A stretch of 64,000 nucleotides of DNA from assembly GCF_018332695.1 (NCBI RefSeq), contig NZ_BOQN01000092.1, positions 54,987-118,986 on the forward strand, in the 5' to 3' direction. Shown here in pieces: positions 59,179 to 64,000 of the stretch. The position numbers were made by a program, and so were the translations under genes. The stretch is from Paractinoplanes toevensis. Its GTDB lineage: Bacteria; Actinomycetota; Actinomycetes; Mycobacteriales; Micromonosporaceae. Position 1 is the first letter of the stretch, and each line of letters begins with the position of its first letter. The notes below the pieces were generated by a model. The model saw only the letters and a program-made list of their open reading frames with translations. It did not search any database and was not told where the DNA came from.

Positions 59179-60042
59179 ATGAGCTTGCGGATCGGAGTGG
59201 TCTTCCCCCAGAACAGCCTCGGCGACGACCCGGGCGAGGTGCGTGCCTATGCCCAGGCCGTCGAGGAACTCGGCTACCGGCACATCCGGATCGCCGACCA
59301 CGTGCTCGGCGCCGACCGGGATGCGCACCCCGGCTGGACCCGCCCCTACGACGTCGACACCGACTTCCACGAGCCGTTCGTGCTGTTCGGCTACCTCGCC
59401 GCGATCACCTCGATCGAGCTGGTGACCAGCGTGATCATCCTGCCGCAGCGGCAGACCGCGCTGGTCGCCAAGCAGGCCGCCGAGATCGACATCCTGACCG
59501 GCGGGAAGTTCCGGCTCGGCATCGGCGTCGGCTGGAACGCGGTCGAGTTCGAGGCGCTCGGCCTGCCGTTCGACGACCGCGGCAAGCGCTACGACGAGCA
59601 GATCGAGCTGCTGCGCCGGTACTGGACCGAGCGGTCGATCACCCACCGCGGCGAGTTCGAGACGGTGACCGGCGCCGGCATCGCCCCGCGACCGGTCCAG
59701 CGCCCGATCCCGCTCTGGTTCGGTGCCCAGTCCGCCCCGGCCTACCGGCGGACGGGCCGGCTCGCCGACGGCTGGTTCCCGATGGTGCAGCCCGGCCCGG
59801 AACTGGCGGCGGCCCAACGGGTCATCGACCGGGCCGCCGTTGAGGCCGGCCGCGACCCGGCCACGATCGGCATCGAGGGCGGCCTGTCCTGGACCGGTTC
59901 GCCCGACGCGATCGCCGAGGGCGTGCGGGCCTGGCGGGAGGCCGGCGCCACGCACCTCGCCATCAACACCTCGGGCGCGGGCGTGTCCGGCGTGGACGCG
60001 CACATCAAGGCGCTCACCGAGGTGGCGGAGGCGATCCGATGA
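59179..60042 (+). CDS. LLM-class F420-type oxidoreductase (luciferase-like 1)
   Basis: A 287-residue luciferase-like protein: LRIGVVFPQNSLGDDPGEVR, HIRIADHVLGAD, FVLFGYLAAITSIELVTSVIILPQRQTALVAKQAAEIDILTGGKFRLGIGVGWNAVEFEALG. The IGVGWNAVEFEALG pattern is typical of the F420-dependent group (Rv2161c-like). First gene of a four-gene run of luciferase-like proteins, each coupled to the next; its stop overlaps the next start by ATGA. Confidence 0.88.
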   Translation: MSLRIGVVFPQNSLGDDPGEVRAYAQAVEELGYRHIRIADHVLGADRDAHPGWTRPYDVDTDFHEPFVLFGYLAAITSIELVTSVIILPQRQTALVAKQAAEIDILTGGKFRLGIGVGWNAVEFEALGLPFDDRGKRYDEQIELLRRYWTERSITHRGEFETVTGAGIAPRPVQRPIPLWFGAQSAPAYRRTGRLADGWFPMVQPGPELAAAQRVIDRAAVEAGRDPATIGIEGGLSWTGSPDAIAEGVRAWREAGATHLAINTSGAGVSGVDAHIKALTEVAEAIR

Positions 60043-60869
60043 CCCTGCACCTCGCGCTGGAGCTCGGCGACGCCGGCGCGGAGACCGCGCGGGCCGCCGA
60101 GGCGGCCGGATTCGTGCTGGTCACCCTGGGTGACTCGCCGGGCGGTCCGGGAATTGAGGCGGGCGTACGCGCGGCGCACCTGTCCCGCCGCACGAGCCGG
60201 ATCGGCCTCGCGCCCACCCTGCACGTCACCACCACCGAGCCGTTCCACCTGGCCACCCAGCTCGCCTCGCTCGACCACGCGTCGCTGGGCCGGGCCGCCT
60301 GGGTGGTCGGCGCCGACAACAGCGCGGCCGCCCTGGCCACCGTCGGCGGCACCCCGCTCGGCGACGATGAGCTGCGTCAGGAGATCGCCGACGTGATCAC
60401 CGTGGCCCGGCAACTCTGGGACTCCTGGGAGGACGACGCGGTCATCCGGGACGTGGCCACCGGCCGGTTCCTCGACGCCGACCGGGTGCACCACGTCAAC
60501 TTCACCGGCGCCCGGTTCGGCGTGACCGGACCGCTGATCACGCCCCGGCCACCACAGGGCCACCCCGTCGTGCTCGGCGCCGACACCCTCGGCGTCACCG
60601 GTCTCCTGGACATCGCGCTGATCGCCGCCACCGACCTCGACGAGATCATCGAGCGGACCGGGCGGGCGCGTGCTCACGGCGTACGCCTGGTGTTCGCGGA
60701 TCTTGATCTTGTGGTTTTCGAAGCGCTGCGGACTCGACTCGACGGCGTCGTCGACGGCGTACGCCTCAATGCGGCCGGACCCACCACCCAGCCGCCGCCC
60801 GGCGGACGCACCCTGCGCGAGGCCCTCGGTCTGCCGCGGCCCGCCAACCAGTTCGCCGGCGCACGATAG
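60039..60869 (+). CDS. LLM-class oxidoreductase, short and divergent (luciferase-like 2)
   Basis: A 276-residue protein with the luciferase-like pattern in reduced form: LHLALELGDAGAETARAAEAAGFVLV, RTSRIGLAPTLHVTTTEPFHLATQLASLDHASLGRAAWVVG and a C-terminal FAGAR end. About 70-150 residues shorter than the two enzymes that follow, and it lacks some of the usual insertion loops; it may be a non-catalytic or partner subunit. It overlaps gene 1 (ATGA) and precedes gene 3 by 11 bases. Confidence 0.8.
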   Translation: MTLHLALELGDAGAETARAAEAAGFVLVTLGDSPGGPGIEAGVRAAHLSRRTSRIGLAPTLHVTTTEPFHLATQLASLDHASLGRAAWVVGADNSAAALATVGGTPLGDDELRQEIADVITVARQLWDSWEDDAVIRDVATGRFLDADRVHHVNFTGARFGVTGPLITPRPPQGHPVVLGADTLGVTGLLDIALIAATDLDEIIERTGRARAHGVRLVFADLDLVVFEALRTRLDGVVDGVRLNAAGPTTQPPPGGRTLREALGLPRPANQFAGAR

Positions 60870-60880
60870 CGGAGGGCATC

Positions 60881-62116
60881 ATGCTCCATCTCGGTCTGTT
60901 CTTCACCGGCGTCGGCTCCCAGCTGGTCTGGACCGCCGACGATTTCGCCTCACACACCCACATCGACACGTTCGTCGCGACCGTGCAGACCCTCGAACGC
61001 GGCCTGTTCGACGCGTTCTTCCTCGGCGAGGGCCTGCGGGTCCGGGAAAATCGCGGCCGCATCTACGACCTCGACGTGGCCGGGCGGCCCGACGCGATCA
61101 CCGAGCTCGCCGCGCTGGCCGCCGAGACCACCCACATCGGCCTGGTCGCGACCCAGAACACCACCTACAACTTCCCGGCCGACCTGGCCCGGCGGCTCGC
61201 CTCGCTCGATCACATCTCCGGCGGCCGGGCCGGCTGGAACGTGGTGACCACCGACAACGCCTGGACCGGCGAGAATTTCCGGTACGGCGGATGGCTGCCG
61301 CACGAACGCCGGTATGAGCGGGCCACGCAGTTCGTCTCCGCGGCCAAGGCGATGTGGGCCGGCTCCTCCATCGACCGCCACACCGATCTTCTCGCGGTGA
61401 CAGCGCCGCCGACCGTGCCCGCCCGCCCGGTGATCTTCCAGGCCGGCGACTCGCCCGGCGGCCGCGACCTCGCCGCCCGGCACGCCGACGCGGTCTTCTC
61501 GGCCAACACCGACTTCGACAAGGCCCTCGCGTACGCCGCTGACCTGCGTTCCCGGCTGGCCTCCTACGGCCGTCCGCCGGACGCGGTGCGCATCCTGCCC
61601 GGTGCCTCGGTGGTGCTGGGCGACACCGCCGCCGAGGCCGCCGAGAAGGCCGCCTGGATCCAGCGGGAGCAGATCAACGGGCCGCGGGCCATCGCGTTCC
61701 TCGAGCAGTACTGGGGCAAGGACCTCTCCGGCTACGACCCGGACGGCCCGCTGCCCGACATCGAACCGGCCGAGGGCGAACTCGACCCCTCCCGCGGCAC
61801 CATCTCGATCGAGCACCGGACCGGCAAGCTGGACCGCATCGCCGGCTGGCGGAAGCTCGGCCTGTCCATCCGCGACCTGGTCATCGAGGTTACCCCGCGG
61901 CACAACTCGTTCGTCGGCACGCCCGGCCGGATCGCCGACGAGTGGGCCCGATACCTTGCGGCCGGCGCCGTCGACGGCTTCAACATCCTGCCGCAACTGC
62001 TGCCCGGCACCATCGAGGACATCGTCGACCGGCTGGTGCCGGAGCTTCAAGAACGAGGCATTTACCGTACGTCCTACGAAGGCACCACGCTGCGCGAGCA
62101 CCTGGACCTGCCGTGA
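60881..62116 (+). CDS. NtaA/DmoA-family FMN-dependent monooxygenase (luciferase-like 3)
   Basis: A 411-residue enzyme of the NtaA/SnaA/DszA group: LHLGLFFTGVGSQLVW, LFDAFFLGEGLRV, TTHIGLVATQNTTYNFPADLARRLASLDHISGGRAGWNVVTTDN and VIFQAGDSPGGRDLAARHADAVFS are family landmarks. Members use reduced FMN to oxygenate chelators, sulfides, sulfones or aromatic acids. No flavin reductase is encoded in the run, so FMNH2 must come from elsewhere. GAGGGCATC precedes the ATG. Confidence 0.9.
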   Translation: MLHLGLFFTGVGSQLVWTADDFASHTHIDTFVATVQTLERGLFDAFFLGEGLRVRENRGRIYDLDVAGRPDAITELAALAAETTHIGLVATQNTTYNFPADLARRLASLDHISGGRAGWNVVTTDNAWTGENFRYGGWLPHERRYERATQFVSAAKAMWAGSSIDRHTDLLAVTAPPTVPARPVIFQAGDSPGGRDLAARHADAVFSANTDFDKALAYAADLRSRLASYGRPPDAVRILPGASVVLGDTAAEAAEKAAWIQREQINGPRAIAFLEQYWGKDLSGYDPDGPLPDIEPAEGELDPSRGTISIEHRTGKLDRIAGWRKLGLSIRDLVIEVTPRHNSFVGTPGRIADEWARYLAAGAVDGFNILPQLLPGTIEDIVDRLVPELQERGIYRTSYEGTTLREHLDLP

Positions 62117-63378
62117 GGCGCACCCTGGGCACGGTGACCGGGGCCGGCGGCTTCCCCGGCCCGTACGAGCTGGCCCTGGATCCTTCGAAGTCGACCCTGG
62201 AAACCGCGAAGCTGGTGGCCCGACGGGCCGAGGCCGCCCGGATCGACGCCCTGTTCGTCCCCGACCTGCTGGTCTTCGGCGCGCAGGGCACCATCGGCGC
62301 GCAGGAGCCACTGATCTTCGTGGCCGCGCTGAGCCAGGTCACCACCCACGCCGGGCTGATTGCGACGGTCTCGACGACCTTCCACCACCCGTTCAACCTG
62401 GCCCGGCTGTTCGGCACACTCGACCACGTCAGCAACGGCCGGGCCGCGTGGAACCTGGTCACCTCGTCGATCGGCGAATGCAACTTCGGCGCCGCCGACC
62501 TGCCTTCGCCGGAGCAGCGGTACGCCCGGGCGGCCGAGACCCTCGAGGTGGTGAACGCGCTCTGGGACAGCTGGCAGCCCGGCGCGCTGACCCGCGGTCC
62601 GGACGGCCACGCGGTCCTGGACCCGTCCCTGATCAAACCGATCCACCATTCCGGTTCGTTCTTCGACGTCGATGGCCCCCTCAACATCCCGCCACTGCCG
62701 CAGGGCCGCCCGGTGCTGATCCAGGCCGGCCAGTCCGCCGCCGGCATCGCCCTGGGCGCCCGCTACGCGGAGATCGTCTTCACCGCCCTGCCCACCCTCG
62801 CCGACGCCCGCGCATTCACCGACCGCATCCGCAGCCAGGCAGCCGCACACGGCCGAGATCCCGGCCGACCGTTGATCTTCAGCTCGTTCCACGCCACCTA
62901 CGGCGCCACCGAGGCGGAGGCGCAACGGCTGGTCCGAGAACGACACGAGGCAATCGACTACGAACGCGACCGCGCCCTGGTCTCGGACATGCTGGGCGGC
63001 GTAGATTTGTCCACGGCCAACCTGGACAAACCGGTGCCGGCCACCTTGCTGCCGGACATAGCCGCCCTGAACCGCCGCCGAGGCCGAGCCGAGATCTTCA
63101 GCCGCCTGATCCGCGAGGGCCACACCCTGCGCGAACTGATCGTGGCAGCCCAGGACACCGGCCACTGGTCAGTGGCCGGCACCCCATCCCAGCTGGCCGA
63201 CGCGATCCAGGAGCGCTTCGAGGCAGGCGTCCTGGACATACTGTCCCTGCAGGGCTTGGCCGACGACCGCCAACACGACTTCGTCGTCAACGGCCTACTC
63301 CCAGAACTGCGCAAGCGAGCCATAGTCAAGGACGACTACCGCGGTACGACCCTCCGCGAGAACCTGGGCCTGACGTGA
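62113..63378 (+). CDS. NtaA/DmoA-family FMN-dependent monooxygenase (luciferase-like 4)
   Basis: A 421-residue paralogue of the preceding gene: FPGPYELALDPSKSTLETAK, THAGLIATVSTTFHHPFNLARLFGTLDHVSNGRAAWNLVTS, VLIQAGQSAAGIALGARYAEIVFTA and a C-terminal RGTTLRENLGL that mirrors EGTTLREHLDL of gene 3. The GTG start overlaps the gene 3 stop by four bases (GTGA). The last gene of the run; no regulator or transporter is visible downstream within the window. Confidence 0.9.
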   Translation: MRRTLGTVTGAGGFPGPYELALDPSKSTLETAKLVARRAEAARIDALFVPDLLVFGAQGTIGAQEPLIFVAALSQVTTHAGLIATVSTTFHHPFNLARLFGTLDHVSNGRAAWNLVTSSIGECNFGAADLPSPEQRYARAAETLEVVNALWDSWQPGALTRGPDGHAVLDPSLIKPIHHSGSFFDVDGPLNIPPLPQGRPVLIQAGQSAAGIALGARYAEIVFTALPTLADARAFTDRIRSQAAAHGRDPGRPLIFSSFHATYGATEAEAQRLVRERHEAIDYERDRALVSDMLGGVDLSTANLDKPVPATLLPDIAALNRRRGRAEIFSRLIREGHTLRELIVAAQDTGHWSVAGTPSQLADAIQERFEAGVLDILSLQGLADDRQHDFVVNGLLPELRKRAIVKDDYRGTTLRENLGLT

Positions 63379-63770
63379 TACGGGGTTTAGACCGGCGCCG
63401 ACCAACGCGAGCCCAAAGGTGCGCCGGACGACATGGTTTCACCCGCCGCAACCGTCCAGCATTGCCACCGCGAACGCACCGGACCGTCCCGGCAAGAGCA
63501 CGTTTGTCGTAGCCGCCGTAATTGATTGGCGCCTCCCTGGGCCAATGCTGTAAAAATAACGAATCCCTCCGACCCTCATTTCTCCACCGAGCGAATAACT
63601 TCTCCATTTCCCGGGTTGATGGCGATTGGCTCAGGGCTGGTTGGGGGCCAGCTCTTCTGCAGTAATTCGCATGTTGTGGTGCCGTGTTCTCGAAGCGCCT
63701 CCTGGCCCGGCACATGCGGCGGCGAGGCTGTTGCCACGGACCGGCTGCCGCCGGCGACACCGCGACCCAG
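63379..63770. other. Stretch without a clear gene, including an AT-richer part
   Basis: No frame has recognisable content. Bases about 63520-63680 are clearly richer in A/T than the surroundings and contain the broken repeat ATTGGC...GGCCAAT (63532-63546), so this may be a regulatory region for a gene beyond the window. Confidence 0.4.
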
Positions 63771-64000
63771 CCGGCGGCGACGCGTCTGGCGGCGATGCGC
63801 CTGGCGGCGATGCGCTGGCGGCGATGCGTCTGGCGGTAATCCGCCTGGCGGTGATCGGGCTGGCGGTGATCGGGCTGGCGGTGACGCGTCTGGTGGCGAT
63901 GCGCCTGGCGGTGACGCGTCTGGCGGTGATCGGGCTGGCGGTGATCGGGCTGGCGGTGATCGGGCTGGCGGTGATGCGCCTGGCGGTGATCCGGCTGGCG
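63771..64000. repeat. 15-bp minisatellite, about 15 units, running off the window
   Basis: From 63771 the sequence is made of units of the form CTGGCGGTGATCGGG or CTGGCGGCGATGCGC, each 15 bp except one of 14 bp (63801-63814). The three identical units at 63920-63964 suggest recent duplication. In frame a unit encodes five residues (LAVIG-type on plus, DASPP/ARSPP-type on minus), but the 14-bp unit breaks any reading frame that spans the array. Confidence 0.85.

Noticed and set aside
63771..64000. CRISPR-like array
   Set aside because: Units are contiguous 15-mers without unique spacers and no cas gene is in the window.

Overview
The window is high-GC actinobacterial DNA: strong G/C at third codon positions, many GTG starts, ATGA, GTGA and TGATG stop/start overlaps, SARP/BTAD and ECF regulators, F420/FMN luciferase-like oxidoreductases, CBM2- and ricin-type-tailed secreted carbohydrate enzymes, and smpB as the only core translation gene. 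The mixture fits a soil or plant-debris actinomycete of the Micromonosporaceae type (Actinoplanes-like); that assignment is inference from gene style, not from a marker gene. No rRNA, tRNA, CRISPR array or prophage was seen.

Layout. 1-4.2 kb: end of an SGNH esterase, a DUF427 protein, a YciO/Sua5 protein, a GlxA-type regulator, a 3-hydroxyisobutyrate dehydrogenase-like enzyme and a small stress membrane protein. 4.2-8.7 kb: a BTAD regulator fused to a hydrolase fold that has lost its catalytic residues, divergent from a BBE-type flavin oxidase, an NmrA-like protein and a thioesterase. 8.7-11.7 kb: a large NACHT NTPase, a possible antiphage protein. 11.8-17 kb: succinate-semialdehyde dehydrogenase, a GntR/YtrA-controlled ABC exporter and a xylose-type binding lipoprotein. 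17-18.3 kb: gene debris (alcohol dehydrogenase and LacI fragments). 18.3-20.2 kb: an ECF41-like sigma factor divergent from a SnoaL-LUD fusion, through two mirror-image promoters. 20.2-31.3 kb: AlaX, TetR, GH3, a luciferase-like enzyme, smpB, an MMPL transporter, LysR/monooxygenase/SDR and an esterase/TetR pair with twin operators. 31.4-34.8 kb: two homologous 50-residue membrane microproteins behind a GGDEF-EAL gene. 34.8-38.9 kb: an HxlR-type regulator, then a CBM2-SGNH esterase and a CBM2-PL11 lyase sharing a consensus CebR operator. 38.9-42.9 kb: glcDEF glycolate oxidase. 43-50.5 kb: lipoprotein, P450, an XRE / membrane protein / HEXXH-peptidase module, ppdK, VOC protein. 51.2-52.6 kb: an IS256-family element complete with inverted repeats and an 8-bp target duplication. 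53.4-59.1 kb: LGFP-repeat deacetylase, CBS-BON protein, SHOCT-like protein, alkaline phosphatase, GH54 arabinofuranosidase. 59.2-63.4 kb: four translationally coupled luciferase-like monooxygenases. The window ends in a 15-bp minisatellite.

How the genes work together. Several genes serve plant-polymer use: the SGNH esterase, PL11 lyase, GH54 arabinofuranosidase and GH3 glucosidase act outside or near the cell, a sugar-binding lipoprotein captures products, and glcDEF and ppdK feed C2/C3 carbon to central metabolism. A second theme is flavin-dependent oxidation (five luciferase-like proteins, a BBE oxidase, a P450). The parts I consider least described are the tandem microproteins, the SnoaL-LUD protein with its mirrored ECF promoters, the XRE-peptidase-membrane module and the NACHT protein.
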